A stretch of 64,000 bases of DNA from Pseudomonas silesiensis (GCF_001661075.1 NZ_CP014870.1:2376501-2440500); one strand, 5' to 3'; shown: positions 45,728 through 54,865, numbered from the stretch's first letter. The notes: generated by a model from the sequence alone, not told the origin. A program made the numbers and translations.

Positions 45728-46590
45728 CGGAAGATCACCGTTCTGTCCTGGTTGAGGAAGACCCGGTGTTCGAGGTGGTACTTGACCGCCTTGGACAGGG
45801 CCACGGTTTCGGTGTCGCGGCCGGTGGCGACCAGGTCGTCGGGCAGGTAGACATGATCGACACGCTGGACTTCCTGCTCGATGATCGGTCCCTCGTCGAG
45901 GTCGCTGGTGACGTAATGGGCGGTGGCGCCGATCAGTTTCACCCCGCGCTGGTAGGCCTGGTGATAGGGCTTGGCGCCCTTGAAGCCGGGCAGGAACGAG
46001 TGGTGAATGTTGATCGCCCGGCCCGAGAGTTGCTTGCACAGGTCGTCGGAGAGGATCTGCATATAGCGCGCCAGCACCACCAGTTCGGTGCCGGTGTCGT
46101 CGACGATCTTCATCAGCTCGGCTTCCTGCCGGGCCTTGGTGTCCTTGGTCACGGGCAGGTAGATGAAGCGAATGCCTTCGCGTTCGGCCATGGGCCGCAG
46201 GTCGAGGTGGTTGGAGACGATGGCGGTGATGGTCATGTCCATCTCGCCCTTGTGGTAGCGGTAGAGCAGGTCGGTGAGGCAGTGGTCGAACTTGCTGACC
46301 ATCAGTAGCACGCGCATCGGTTCGCGGGTGTCGTGCAGTTCCCAGGTCATGTCGAACGCCTGTGCGACGTCGGTGAAACCGTCCTTGATCTGCTGGATGT
46401 CGCCCGGATGGCCGTCGTTGAAGCGGAAGACTGCACGCATGAAGAAGCGGCCGCTGAAGTCGTCGTCGAATTGCGCCATCTCCCCGATGTAGCAACCGTT
46501 GTCCGCCAGGTAGGTGGTGACGGCGGCGACGATGCCGGACACCGCGGGACAGGTGATCTTGATGATGAAATGGTTTTTTTCGTGTTGCAT
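45724..46590 (-). CDS. purU: Formyltetrahydrofolate deformylase (copy 1)
   Basis: A 288-residue PurU hydrolysing 10-formyl-THF to formate and THF. An N-terminal ACT domain (about 1-85, with [17 protein letters not shown]) is followed by the formyltransferase fold containing [44 protein letters not shown] and [20 protein letters not shown] with the catalytic Asn/His/Asp residues. It is the first gene of purU-folD-mgdABCD. The ATG at 46590 was chosen because it gives the same length as copy 2; a longer frame runs into REP sequence. Confidence 0.93.
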   Translation of the reverse strand: MQHEKNHFIIKITCPAVSGIVAAVTTYLADNGCYIGEMAQFDDDFSGRFFMRAVFRFNDGHPGDIQQIKDGFTDVAQAFDMTWELHDTREPMRVLLMVSKFDHCLTDLLYRYHKGEMDMTITAIVSNHLDLRPMAEREGIRFIYLPVTKDTKARQEAELMKIVDDTGTELVVLARYMQILSDDLCKQLSGRAINIHHSFLPGFKGAKPYHQAYQRGVKLIGATAHYVTSDLDEGPIIEQEVQRVDHVYLPDDLVATGRDTETVALSKAVKYHLEHRVFLNQDRTVIFR

Positions 46591-46683
46591 GACACGTCCT
46601 CGGGATGATGGCGGCAGCTCATCGCATAGCGAAAAAAATGTCAGCGGACAGCAGGGCTCATCCTTGAGCGCGGTTTCTTGTAG

Positions 46684-46698
46684 GGAATAAATTATTCC
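46684..46698. promoter_or_regulatory. 15-base palindrome upstream of purU-folD-mgd
   Basis: GGAATAAATTATTCC is a perfect 7-1-7 dyad 94 bases upstream of the purU start. The half-site word GGAATAAA recurs at 47826-47833, upstream of gmaS. It may be the operator of the XRE-cupin regulator encoded next door. The rest of 46591-46813 is AT-rich promoter-like sequence without a confident -35/-10 pair. Confidence 0.5.
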
Positions 46699-46813
46699 TG
46701 TTGGTGGCTTTATACGGGGGAAGAGGAGGTGGCGTCTAGGGGGTTTTGGAAAGTTTTTTAACTGGCAGGAATTTTTTAGGACGTTTTCAGGCGGGAGACT
46801 AGAGGCTTGGGTG

Positions 46814-46994
46814 CCCCTGTAGGAGCGAGCTTGGTCCGGGCGGCGTTCCGACGATGGACTTCCAGACAATGCGGGCATTCAGACTGCCCGCGTCGACGAT
46901 GGACTTCCAGACAATGCGGGCATTCAGACTGCCCGCGTCATCGTTGACGTCCATCGTCGGAACGCCGCCCGGACCAAGCTCGCTCCTACAAGGG
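46814..46994. repeat. Long inverted REP pair with covarying base
   Basis: Left and right arms (starting CCCCTGTAGGAGCGAGC and ending GCTCGCTCCTAC) are complementary over more than 40 bases including the GGCGGCGTTCCGACGATGG extension. Where other copies read GCTTGCTCC, both arms here read GCTTGGTCC and its complement, so the change has been kept in both strands of the stem. The loop holds a tandem duplication (next entry). Confidence 0.88.
46849..46938. repeat. Exact tandem duplication, 2 x 45 bases
   Basis: The 45-base unit that begins CGACGATGGACTTCCAGAC and ends AGACTGCCCGCGT occurs twice without any mismatch (46849-46893 and 46894-46938), inside the REP pair. Each unit contains an inner hairpin GCGGGCA / TGCCCGC. 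The perfect identity suggests a recent slippage event. Confidence 0.9.
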
Positions 46995-47005
46995 AATGCT
47001 CAATC

Positions 47006-47605
47006 TTATTCCTTGTCACTCCCGTAATTCATGATCGACAACATCCGGATCGGCACCTGCACCAACTCCTCGGGCCCATGGGGAATTTCCCCCTCGAACG
47101 TCAGGCTGTCCCCGGCCTCCATCCGATACAGCTGATTGCCATGCCGATAAATCAGCTCGCCTTCAAGCAGATGAAGAAACTCGGTCCCCGGATGCGAGAA
47201 GGTCGGAAACTCCTCGCTCGCGTCATCCATGCTGACCATATAGGCCTCGAAACTCTTCTTCGGCCCACGGGTGTGATTGAGCAGATGATAGGTATGACCT
47301 TTCTCAGTGCCACGGCGCACGACTTCCATACCCTGATCGGCCTTGACCAATAATGCACTGCCATCCTGCTGGTCGTATTCGCTGAACAACTTCGACAACG
47401 GCAGCCCCAGCACATCGCACAGCCGGCTCAGAGTCTCGAGGCTGGTAGACACCTGGGCGTTCTCGATCTTGCTCAACATGCCCTGGCTGATATCGGCAAT
47501 CTTCGCCACATCGGACAATTTGAGGTCTTGCGCCTGGCGCTGGCGCTTGATCTGCAACCCCAGGTATTGCTCAAGCTTGAGACGCGGTGCGGTTTCGGTC
47601 GGCAT
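47006..47605 (-). CDS. XRE-family regulator with cupin domain
   Basis: A 199-residue regulator: HTH_3 at about residues 15-70 (LKLSDVAKIADISQGMLSKI, then TLSRLCDVLGLPLSKLF), cupin_2 at about 110-190 (HLLEGELIYRHGNQLY, EAGDSLTFEGEIPHGPEEL). It lies between the mgd operon and the divergent gmaS-mgsABC-amtB operon and is the natural candidate for local control of methylamine use. The start at 47605 has AGGA nine bases upstream; an ATG six bases earlier is too close to that site. A frame that appears to extend to 50140 is non-coding shadow. Confidence 0.88.
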   Translation of the reverse strand: MPTETAPRLKLEQYLGLQIKRQRQAQDLKLSDVAKIADISQGMLSKIENAQVSTSLETLSRLCDVLGLPLSKLFSEYDQQDGSALLVKADQGMEVVRRGTEKGHTYHLLNHTRGPKKSFEAYMVSMDDASEEFPTFSHPGTEFLHLLEGELIYRHGNQLYRMEAGDSLTFEGEIPHGPEELVQVPIRMLSIMNYGSDKE

Positions 47606-47648
47606 AGTCATCAGTCCTGCACACTTTCCGTTCAGTAATATTAGTTTC

Positions 47649-47663
47649 GCACTGAGAAAGTGC
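47649..47663. promoter_or_regulatory. NtrC binding site (GCAC-N7-GTGC)
   Basis: GCACTGAGAAAGTGC matches the NtrC consensus GCAC-N7-GTGC exactly and is flanked by TTTC and AAAT. It is 118 bases upstream of the sigma-54 promoter of gmaS and 44 bases upstream of the XRE-cupin start. The distance is normal for an NtrC enhancer acting by DNA looping. Confidence 0.72.
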
Positions 47664-47780
47664 AAATCATTGGCCCTCGGCGGCCATTCCGCTGGGCGTA
47701 TTCCCACGGGGAAAAGAATTTTCCCATATATACAGTACAAAAGCGCCTTTCTCGACGTTTCAACGGCGCACTCGCGAATC

Positions 47781-47796
47781 TGGCAAGGGCCTTGCA
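47781..47796 (+). promoter_or_regulatory. Sigma-54 (-24/-12) promoter of gmaS
   Basis: TGGCAAGGGCCTTGCA fits the sigma-54 consensus TGGCACG-N4-TTGCA with one mismatch, and GG and GC are separated by exactly 10 bases. Transcription should start near 47806, about 80 bases upstream of the gmaS ATG. Together with the NtrC site it indicates nitrogen-limitation control. Confidence 0.75.
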
Positions 47797-47887
47797 TTCC
47801 TATTGGGAAACTAACTTTCTTTTTAGGAATAAAAAGACAGTCAAGGCCAATCCACAATGTTTTGCCTTTCGCGAGGAGTGACGAGCA

Positions 47888-49222
47888 ATGTTGCCAGCAG
47901 AAACCCAGCGCATCATCGACAAGCACGGAATCAAGTACGTGCTTGCGCAGTTTGTGGATATTCATGGTGCGGCCAAGACCAAATCGGTGCCGATTTGCGG
48001 GCTCAAGACCGTCGCCGAAGAAGGGGCGGGTTTTGCCGGGTTCGCGATCAGCGGCATGGGCATGGAGCCTCACGGTCCGGACTTCATGGCCCGCGGCGAC
48101 TTGTCCACCCTGACCCCGGTGCCCTGGCAGCCGGGTTACGGGCGGGTGGTGTGCGTGGGCCATGTCGACGGCCAACCCCATCCCTATGACAGCCGTTATG
48201 TATTGCAGCAACAAGTGCAACGCCTGGCAGAAAAGGGCTGGACCCTCAACACCGGCCTGGAGCCCGAGTTCAACCTGATGCGCCGCGATGAACTGGGCAA
48301 GCTGCAACTGGTCGACCCCAGCGACAACCTGGACAAGCCTTGCTACGACTACAAAGGCCTGTCGCGCTCCCGGGTGTTCCTCGAGCGGCTGACCGAAGCC
48401 CTGCAGGCGGTGGATTTCGAGGTCTATCAAATCGACCACGAGGACGCCAACGGCCAATTCGAGATCAACTACACCTACAGCGACGCCATGACCTCGGCGG
48501 ATCGCTTCACCTTCTTTCGCATGGCCGCCGGTGAGATCGCCAATGACCTGGGCATGATCTGCTCGTTCATGCCCAAGCCCGATCCGAAACGCGCCGGCAA
48601 CGGCATGCACTTCCACCTGTCGATCAGCAGTGCCGACAACAAGAACCTGTTCCATGACGCCAGCGATCCGAGCGGCATGGGGCTGTCGAAAATGGCCTAT
48701 CACTTCGCCGCCGGTTTGCTTGCCCACGGCCCGGCGCTCTGTGCCTTTGCCGCGCCGACGGTCAACTCCTACAAGCGTCTGGTGGTGGGCAACTCGTTGT
48801 CCGGCGCGACCTGGGCCCCGGCCTTCATTGCCTTCGGCGCCAACAATCGTTCGGCGATGGTGCGGGTGCCTTATGGCCGCCTGGAGTTCCGCCTGCCGGA
48901 CGCCGGTTGCAATCCCTATCTGGTCAGCGCCGCGATCATCGCCGCCGGCCTGGACGGCATCGACCGTCAGCTGGAAATCGACCACGTCTGCAATGAAAAC
49001 CTCTACAGCCTGAGCCTGGAGCAGATCGCCGCGCGCGGCATCAAGACCTTGCCGCAATCGCTCAAGGAAGCGTGCGACGCCCTGGAAGCCGACCCGCTGT
49101 TCGCCGAAGTGCTGGGCCCGCAGATCGTGGGCGAGTTCATCAAGCTCAAGCGCATGGAGTGGGTGGAATACAGCCGCCACGTCTCCGACTGGGAGATCCA
49201 GCGCTACACCGAATTTTTTTGA
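47888..49222 (+). CDS. gmaS: Gamma-glutamylmethylamide synthetase (type III glutamine synthetase family)
   Basis: A 444-residue glutamine synthetase-like ligase. Metal and ATP motifs are present: [42 protein letters not shown], and the C-terminal [17 protein letters not shown]. In the N-methylglutamate pathway GmaS couples methylamine to glutamate with ATP hydrolysis. The assignment over a GlnT-type synthetase rests on the next three genes being mgsABC. It starts 72 bases before mgsA and is expressed from a sigma-54 promoter. Confidence 0.86.
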   Translation: MLPAETQRIIDKHGIKYVLAQFVDIHGAAKTKSVPICGLKTVAEEGAGFAGFAISGMGMEPHGPDFMARGDLSTLTPVPWQPGYGRVVCVGHVDGQPHPYDSRYVLQQQVQRLAEKGWTLNTGLEPEFNLMRRDELGKLQLVDPSDNLDKPCYDYKGLSRSRVFLERLTEALQAVDFEVYQIDHEDANGQFEINYTYSDAMTSADRFTFFRMAAGEIANDLGMICSFMPKPDPKRAGNGMHFHLSISSADNKNLFHDASDPSGMGLSKMAYHFAAGLLAHGPALCAFAAPTVNSYKRLVVGNSLSGATWAPAFIAFGANNRSAMVRVPYGRLEFRLPDAGCNPYLVSAAIIAAGLDGIDRQLEIDHVCNENLYSLSLEQIAARGIKTLPQSLKEACDALEADPLFAEVLGPQIVGEFIKLKRMEWVEYSRHVSDWEIQRYTEFF

Positions 49223-49294
49223 CTCTGTGTTTTGACAACCATTCGGGCACCCGGCACGGCGTCGGGCGTTCACTGCCTCCGAAGGAGCGTTGAT

Positions 49295-50200
49295 ATGTGT
49301 GGAATCGTAGGTCTGTACCTGAAAAATCCGCAGCTGGAATCCCAGCTCGGCAAGCTCTTTGAACCGATGTTGCAGGCCATGACCGATCGTGGCCCGGACA
49401 GTGCCGGTTTCGCCATCTACGGCGATGAAGTGGCCGATGGCTGGGTCAAGCTGACCCTGCAGGCAACCACCGAAGGCTTCGATTGGAAAATCCTGATGGG
49501 CGAACTGGAAGGGCGTCTCGGCTGTTCCCTGGACTGGTTCCAGAACGCCAGCGCCGCAGTGCTGAAGATCCATGCCGAAGAGGCGCCGGTGCGTCGGGCC
49601 CTCGCTGAGCTGGCGCCGAGCGTGCGCATCATGAGCGCCGGGCAGAGCATCGAAATCCTCAAGGGCATGGGCTTGCCCCAGGAGATTTCCCAGCGCTTCG
49701 GCCTGGCCGGGATGAAGGGCAGCCACATCATCGGCCACACCCGCATGGCCACCGAGAGCGCGGTGACCATGGAAGGCAGCCACCCGTTTTCCACCGGTGC
49801 CGACCTGTGCCTGGTACACAACGGTTCGCTGTCCAACCACTACCGCCTGCGCCAGGAACTCAAGCGCGAAGGCATTCATTTCGAGACCGACAACGACACC
49901 GAAGTGGCCGCCGGCTACCTGACCTGGCGCCTGCAGCAGGGCGATTCGCTGAAGGAAGCGCTGGATCATGCCCTGGAGGACCTCGACGGTTTCTTCACCT
50001 TCGCCATCGGCACCCGTAACGGTTTTGCGGTGATCCGCGACCCGATCGCCTGCAAGCCGGCGATCCTCGCCGAGACCGACGACTACGTCGCCATGGCCTC
50101 GGAATATCAGGCGCTGTCGAGCCTGCCGGGCATCGAACACGCCAGGATCTGGGAGCCGGCACCGGCCACCCTGTACATCTGGGAACGCGAGTCAGCTTAA
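49295..50200 (+). CDS. mgsA: N-methylglutamate synthase subunit A, class II glutamine amidotransferase
   Basis: A 301-residue Ntn-type amidotransferase. The start MCGIVGLYLKN places the nucleophilic Cys2 right after Met; TDRGPDSAGF, HTRMATESAV and HNGSLSNH are the family motifs for amide binding. It is homologous to the glutamine amidotransferase domain of glutamate synthase and to GlxB. With MgsB and MgsC it would transfer the methylamine moiety from gamma-glutamylmethylamide to 2-oxoglutarate. GAAGGAG precedes the ATG at 49295. Confidence 0.88.
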   Translation: MCGIVGLYLKNPQLESQLGKLFEPMLQAMTDRGPDSAGFAIYGDEVADGWVKLTLQATTEGFDWKILMGELEGRLGCSLDWFQNASAAVLKIHAEEAPVRRALAELAPSVRIMSAGQSIEILKGMGLPQEISQRFGLAGMKGSHIIGHTRMATESAVTMEGSHPFSTGADLCLVHNGSLSNHYRLRQELKREGIHFETDNDTEVAAGYLTWRLQQGDSLKEALDHALEDLDGFFTFAIGTRNGFAVIRDPIACKPAILAETDDYVAMASEYQALSSLPGIEHARIWEPAPATLYIWERESA

Positions 50201-50211
50201 GGAGCGCACAC

Positions 50212-50895
50212 ATGAAAACCATCGATCTTTCCACTGCCACCGTGCGTGAACTCAACCAGGCGCTGCACGACCAGGCCACCACCGTCGAAGACCGCGAGTG
50301 GGTGGTGACCCATTCGAACGGCAAGCACAACCTCGCGGTCGGGGTGAACCAGGCCGTGTCCATCGATATCCAGGGCCATGCCGGCTACTACTGCGCGGGG
50401 ATGAACCAGAAGGCTTCGATCACCGTTCACGGCAATGTCGGCGTCGGTTGTGCCGAGAACATGATGTCCGGTTACGTCCGGGTCAAAGGCAGCGCCTCCC
50501 AGGCGGCCGGGGCCACGGCCCATGGCGGACTGCTGGTGATCGAAGGCGATGCCGGCGCCCGTTGCGGGATTTCCATGAAGGGCATCGACATCGTGGTCGG
50601 CGGCAGCATCGGCCACATGAGCTGCTTCATGGGCCAGGCCGGGCGCCTGGTGGTCTGTGGTGATGCCGGCGATGCCCTGGGCGATTCGTTGTACGAGACC
50701 CACATCTATGTCAAAGGCACGGTCGAGTCCCTGGGTTCCGATTGCGTCGAGAAAGAGATGCGCGCCGAGCACCTGGAAGAACTGCAAGTGCTGCTCAACC
50801 GTGCCGGTTTCGAGCACAAGGCGGCGGACTTCAAGCGCTATGGCTCGGCCCGTCAGTTGTACAACTTCAAAGTCGATAACGCGTCCGCGTACTGA
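50212..50895 (+). CDS. mgsB: N-methylglutamate synthase subunit B, GXGXG protein
   Basis: A 227-residue protein matching the C-terminal GXGXG beta-helix domain of glutamate synthase (as in GlxC). Repeated glycine-rich turns are seen, for example SIDIQGHAGYYCAGMN, ITVHGNVGVGCAENMMSGY and IVVGGSIGHMSCFMGQAG. In glutamate synthase this domain is structural; here it is a separate subunit of N-methylglutamate synthase. It is 11 bases after mgsA and 20 bases before mgsC, with a good AAGGAG site. Confidence 0.88.
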   Translation: MKTIDLSTATVRELNQALHDQATTVEDREWVVTHSNGKHNLAVGVNQAVSIDIQGHAGYYCAGMNQKASITVHGNVGVGCAENMMSGYVRVKGSASQAAGATAHGGLLVIEGDAGARCGISMKGIDIVVGGSIGHMSCFMGQAGRLVVCGDAGDALGDSLYETHIYVKGTVESLGSDCVEKEMRAEHLEELQVLLNRAGFEHKAADFKRYGSARQLYNFKVDNASAY

Positions 50896-50915
50896 TCCGC
50901 GCGAGGAGAACAGAT

Positions 50916-52253
50916 ATGAACGACCCCATCAGTCAAAAAGCAGCCACTCCAGTACTGCGCGAGTCCGCCACCTTCGACCGCCTGACCATCCAGGAAATCC
51001 AGCGTGCCGCCGAGACCGGCATCTACGACATTCGCGGCGGCGGCACCAAGCGCAAGCTGCCGCACTTCGATGACTTGCTGCTGCTCGGTGCCAGCGTTTC
51101 GCGCTACCCGCTGGAAGGCTATCGGGAGAAGTGCGGCACCGATGTCATCCTCGGCAACCGCTTCGCCAAGAAGCCAATCCACCTGAAGATTCCGGTGACC
51201 ATCGCCGGCATGAGTTTCGGTGCACTGTCAGCCAATGCCAAGGAAGCCCTGGGCCGTGGCGCGACCATCGCCGGCACCAGCACCACCACCGGTGACGGCG
51301 GCATGACCCCGGAAGAGCGCGGCCAGTCCCAGCACCTGGTCTATCAGTACCTGCCGTCGCGCTACGGCATGAACCCGGACGACCTGCGCAAGGCGGACGC
51401 CATCGAGATCGTCCTGGGCCAGGGCGCCAAACCCGGTGGCGGAGGCATGCTGCTGGGGATGAAAGTGACCGAACGTGTGGCGGGCATGCGTACGCTGCCG
51501 ATCGGTGTCGACCAGCGCAGCGCCTGCCGTCATCCGGACTGGACCGGGCCGGATGACCTGGCGATCAAGATTGCCGAATTGCGGGAAATCACCGATTGGG
51601 AAAAACCGATCTACGTGAAGATCGGCGCGAGCCGGCCTTACTACGACGTCAAGCTGGCGGTGAAGGCCGGGGCCGATGTGATCGTGCTCGACGGCATGCA
51701 AGGCGGGACGGCGGCGACCCAGGAAGTGTTCATCGAACACGTCGGCATCCCGATTTTGTCGGCCATCCCGCAAGCGGTACAGGCTTTGCAAGAGATGGGC
51801 ATGCATCGCAAGGTTCAGCTGATCGTCTCCGGGGGTATTCGCAACGGTGCCGACGTGGCCAAGGCCATGGCACTGGGGGCGGATGCGGTGGCCATCGGCA
51901 CGGCGGCGCTGATCGCCCTGGGCGATAACCATCCACGTCTGGATGAGGAGCTGCAGAAGATCGGCTCGGCGGCGGGCTTTTATGACGACTGGCAGAACGG
52001 CCGCGACCCGGCCGGGATCACCACCCAGGACCCAGAACTGTCCAAGCGCCTGGACCCGGTCGAAGGCGGCCGCCGCCTGGCCAATTACCTGCGGGTGATG
52101 GTGCTGGAAGCCCAGACCATGGCCCGGGCGTGCGGCAAGTCGCATCTGCATAACCTGGATCCGGAGGATCTGGTGGCGTTGACGGTGGAATCGGCGGCCA
52201 TGGCCCGGGTTCCGCTGGCGGGGACCAGCTGGATTCCGGGTTCCGGTTACTGA
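50916..52253 (+). CDS. mgsC: N-methylglutamate synthase subunit C, FMN-binding glutamate synthase domain
   Basis: A 445-residue protein homologous to the FMN-binding domain of glutamate synthase (GlxD). Motifs: VTIAGMSFGALSANAKEALG, GQGAKPGGGGMLLGMKV, KIGASRPYYDVKLAVKAGAD followed by IVLDGMQGGTAATQEV, and LIVSGGIRNGADVAKAMALG for the phosphate of FMN. It forms the catalytic unit with MgsA and MgsB. It is the last of the three genes before a 30-base-stem REP hairpin and amtB. Confidence 0.9.
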   Translation: MNDPISQKAATPVLRESATFDRLTIQEIQRAAETGIYDIRGGGTKRKLPHFDDLLLLGASVSRYPLEGYREKCGTDVILGNRFAKKPIHLKIPVTIAGMSFGALSANAKEALGRGATIAGTSTTTGDGGMTPEERGQSQHLVYQYLPSRYGMNPDDLRKADAIEIVLGQGAKPGGGGMLLGMKVTERVAGMRTLPIGVDQRSACRHPDWTGPDDLAIKIAELREITDWEKPIYVKIGASRPYYDVKLAVKAGADVIVLDGMQGGTAATQEVFIEHVGIPILSAIPQAVQALQEMGMHRKVQLIVSGGIRNGADVAKAMALGADAVAIGTAALIALGDNHPRLDEELQKIGSAAGFYDDWQNGRDPAGITTQDPELSKRLDPVEGGRRLANYLRVMVLEAQTMARACGKSHLHNLDPEDLVALTVESAAMARVPLAGTSWIPGSGY

Positions 52254-52262
52254 GACCTGCGC

Positions 52263-52332
52263 CTGTAGGAGCCAGGCTTGCCGGCGAAGGCGCCCTCAAG
52301 ATCGCCTTCGCCGGCAAGCCTGGCTCCTACAG
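52263..52332. repeat. Perfect 30-base-stem hairpin between mgsC and amtB
   Basis: The 30 bases at 52263-52292 (CTGTAGGAGCCAGGCTTGCC and onward) are an exact complement of 52303-52332 around a 10-base loop. It is a complete, undiverged inverted REP pair. In the transcript it would fold into a very stable stem and could stabilise mgsABC mRNA and reduce reading into amtB. Confidence 0.9.
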
Positions 52333-52431
52333 ACGATGATGTTCAACTATTCGAAGAGACCACAACGGTCCGTCGCTTTGCCACTTGCTCACTGCCCGGC
52401 ACTTCCCATTTCCTTTGCAGGAGCGTTGAAC

Positions 52432-53757
52432 ATGGTCAATCGTCCTTTGGGCAAATCCCTTCTCGGCGTGTTGATGGCCGGTGCACTCGTACCGCTCGCG
52501 CAGGCGGCCGATGCACCAACTTTGAACACCGGCAGCACCGCATGGATGGTCACCGCCACTGTGCTGGTGCTGTTCATGTGCCTGCCAGGCCTCGCGTTGT
52601 TCTACGGCGGCCTGGTGCGGGCGAAAAACATGCTCTCGCTGTTCACCCAGTGCTTCGGCATCGCCGGGCTGGTGGGGGTGCTGTGGGTGATGTATGGCTA
52701 CAGCATGGTGGTCGACAGCTCCGGCATGGTCGAGGGGCAGGTGACATTCAATAGTTTTGTCGGTGGCTTGAGTCGGGCCTTCCTGGCCGGCATGACCCCG
52801 GACAGCCTGGTCGGCGAAATACCGGAAGGGGTGTTCGTGACCTTCCAGATGACCTTCGCCATCATCACCCCGGCACTGATTGCGGGTGCGTTCGCCGAGC
52901 GCATGAAATTCTCGGCAGCGCTGCTGTTCATGGCGCTGTGGTTCACCCTGGTGTATGCCCCGGTGGCGCACATGGTCTGGGGAGGAGCGGGGGCCTTGAT
53001 GCATAACTGGGGCGTGCTCGATTTTGCCGGGGGCACCGCGGTGCATATCAACGCCGGTGTCGCTGCGCTGGCCGCCTGCCTGATCCTGGGCAAGCGCAAG
53101 GGTTATGAAAATACGCCAATGCCGGCGCACAACCTGAGCCTGACCATGGCCGGTGCCGCCATGCTCTGGGTCGGTTGGTTCGGCTTCAATATCGGTTCCG
53201 GTGGCGGCCTCAGCGGCACCTCTGGCGTCGTCATGCTCAATACCCAGCTGGGTGCTTGCGCCGGGATTCTCGGCTGGATGTTCACCGAGTGGTTCAAGGT
53301 CGGCAAGCCGAGTGCGCTCGGTCTCGCTAGCGGTGCCCTGGCCGGTCTGGTAGGGATTACCCCGGCATGCGCCTATGTGGGCGTCGGGGGTGCATTGGCC
53401 ATCGGTCTGTTGTGCGGGGTGTTCTGCTACCTGAGCGTCACGGTGCTCAAGCGCCGCTTCGGTTATGACGACAGCCTGGATGTATTCGGCTTGCACGGCA
53501 TCGGCGGGATGATCGGCGCGGTGCTGACCGGGGTCTTCTGCGTGCCGTCCCTGGGCGGCCTGGTGGAAGGCGTGACCATGGGCGCCCAGGTCGTGGCGCA
53601 AATCAAGGGGGTGCTGATGACAACGGTGTATTGCTTTGTCATCAGCTGGATCATTCTCAAAGTGGTCAATGCGCTGGTCGGCTTGCGGGCCCATGAGTCG
53701 GTGGAGGACATGGGGCTGGACCTGGCTGAGCACAATGAGCGTGCTTACAACCATTGA
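52432..53757 (+). CDS. amtB: AmtB-family ammonium/methylammonium transporter
   Basis: A 441-residue Amt channel with a cleavable N-terminal signal-like segment (ending AQAADA) and eleven transmembrane helices. Conserved motifs include FYGGLVRAKNMLS, FAIITPALIAGAFAERM, GGTAVHINAGVAAL (first pore His), GGYxW-like WVGWFGFNIGS, and DVFGLHGIGGM (second pore His). Amt proteins carry ammonium and methylammonium. No glnK gene precedes it, unlike the usual glnK-amtB pair, and it sits in the methylamine operon, so methylammonium uptake or ammonium recapture is likely. GGAG precedes ATG 52432. Confidence 0.92.
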   Translation: MVNRPLGKSLLGVLMAGALVPLAQAADAPTLNTGSTAWMVTATVLVLFMCLPGLALFYGGLVRAKNMLSLFTQCFGIAGLVGVLWVMYGYSMVVDSSGMVEGQVTFNSFVGGLSRAFLAGMTPDSLVGEIPEGVFVTFQMTFAIITPALIAGAFAERMKFSAALLFMALWFTLVYAPVAHMVWGGAGALMHNWGVLDFAGGTAVHINAGVAALAACLILGKRKGYENTPMPAHNLSLTMAGAAMLWVGWFGFNIGSGGGLSGTSGVVMLNTQLGACAGILGWMFTEWFKVGKPSALGLASGALAGLVGITPACAYVGVGGALAIGLLCGVFCYLSVTVLKRRFGYDDSLDVFGLHGIGGMIGAVLTGVFCVPSLGGLVEGVTMGAQVVAQIKGVLMTTVYCFVISWIILKVVNALVGLRAHESVEDMGLDLAEHNERAYNH

Positions 53758-53792
53758 GGATGATGGTTGATCGATATCACTCTTGAGCTTGC

Positions 53793-53828
53793 AAAAAAAC
53801 CCTGTCGTTGCCGGCAGGGTTTTTTTTT
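53793..53828. terminator. Bidirectional rho-independent terminator
   Basis: CCCTG / CAGGG form the core of a stem closed by a 10-base loop, with seven A on the left and nine T on the right (53820-53828). It serves amtB on the plus strand and the convergent folD operon on the minus strand, 36 bases after the amtB stop. Confidence 0.88.
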
Positions 53829-53845
53829 AATGTAGAGCGTCCAGC

Positions 53846-54778
53846 TCACCCCGACACCGGCACACTCACCACCTGCGGTCCGCCAAGCTGCACGGCACGC
53901 TGCAACTGGCTGGCGATCAAGGTGTTCTTCAGCAGATACGCAATCGTCATCGGCCCGACGCCGCCCGGCACCGGCGTGATTGCACTGGCGACGGTGCGGG
54001 CGCTGGCGTAATCGACATCGCCCACCAGACGAGGGCCGGATTCGCCGGCAATCCGATTGATCCCGACATCGATCACCACAGCCCCGGGCTTGAGCCAACT
54101 GGCATCGATCAAATGCGGCCGACCCACCGCAGCAACCACGATGTCCGCCATACGGCACAGCGTCGGCGCATCGACGCTGCGCGAGTGCACCACGCTGACC
54201 GAGCAGTCGGCCTGCAGCAGCAGGGTGGCCATTGGCTTGCCGACGATGTTCGAGCGGCCGATGACCACCGCGTGCAAGCCGCTCAAGTCACCGCAGGTTT
54301 CACGCAGCAGCCGCATGCAGCCGCTGGGCGTGCAGGGCGTCAGGACTTCGATGCCTTGCACCAGGCCGCCGACGTTTTCCCGATGAAAACCGTCGACGTC
54401 CTTGATCGGGTGAATGGCATGGATCACCGCCTGCTCGTCGATATGCGCCGGCAAGGGCAACTGCACCAGGATGCCGTTCACCGAGGCGTCGGCGTTCAAC
54501 TGCGCAATCAATTCCAGCACCTCGTTCTGGCTGGCATTTTCCGCCAGGCGGTGCTCCAGGGATCGGATGCCGACCTCCTTGGCCCGTAGCAGTTTGTTGC
54601 GCACATAGACTTCGCTGGCCGGGTCTTCACCGACGAGCAGTACGGCCAGGGCCGGATAAATCTGTTCTTCGGCCAGGGCCAGGACTTCTTCCCGAACCTC
54701 GTCGAGAACCCGCGCGGAGATGGCTTTGCCGTCGATATCGCGGGCGAGTGCAGGGGGGGGGCTGATCAAAAGTGTCAC
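53846..54778 (-). CDS. folD: Methylene-tetrahydrofolate dehydrogenase/cyclohydrolase (copy 2)
   Basis: A 310-residue FolD with the same motifs as copy 1: [62 protein letters not shown] and [17 protein letters not shown]. The two copies are clearly paralogues, not recent duplicates. It is the last gene of the trimethylamine/dimethylamine operon and probably oxidises C1 units from tdm and the dimethylamine monooxygenase. The start is GTG 54778 with a weak ribosome binding site. Confidence 0.92.
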   Translation of the reverse strand: MTLLISPPPALARDIDGKAISARVLDEVREEVLALAEEQIYPALAVLLVGEDPASEVYVRNKLLRAKEVGIRSLEHRLAENASQNEVLELIAQLNADASVNGILVQLPLPAHIDEQAVIHAIHPIKDVDGFHRENVGGLVQGIEVLTPCTPSGCMRLLRETCGDLSGLHAVVIGRSNIVGKPMATLLLQADCSVSVVHSRSVDAPTLCRMADIVVAAVGRPHLIDASWLKPGAVVIDVGINRIAGESGPRLVGDVDYASARTVASAITPVPGGVGPMTIAYLLKNTLIASQLQRAVQLGGPQVVSVPVSG

Positions 54779-54865
54779 CGTCGTCTTGATTGAAAAAGGG
54801 GCGAAATGATCATCGGGGCGTCGTTGCGCCCCGATGATCCATCAGAGACCTGCAGGCAAGTGCGT

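Noticed and set aside
44822..46495. A 557-codon minus-strand frame covering folD and part of purU
   Set aside because: The part upstream of the GTG at 45727 is out of frame with purU, which has all its motifs; it is an overlap shadow.
47006..50140. A 1044-codon open frame on the minus strand
   Set aside because: Only its last 199 codons encode the XRE-cupin protein. The rest is the antisense of gmaS, mgsA and the promoter, a high-GC shadow without domains.
49295..52253. A split assimilatory glutamate synthase (gltB pieces)
   Set aside because: The three proteins are separate, follow a GmaS-type ligase and match the MgsABC/GlxBCD layout; there is no gltD-like subunit.
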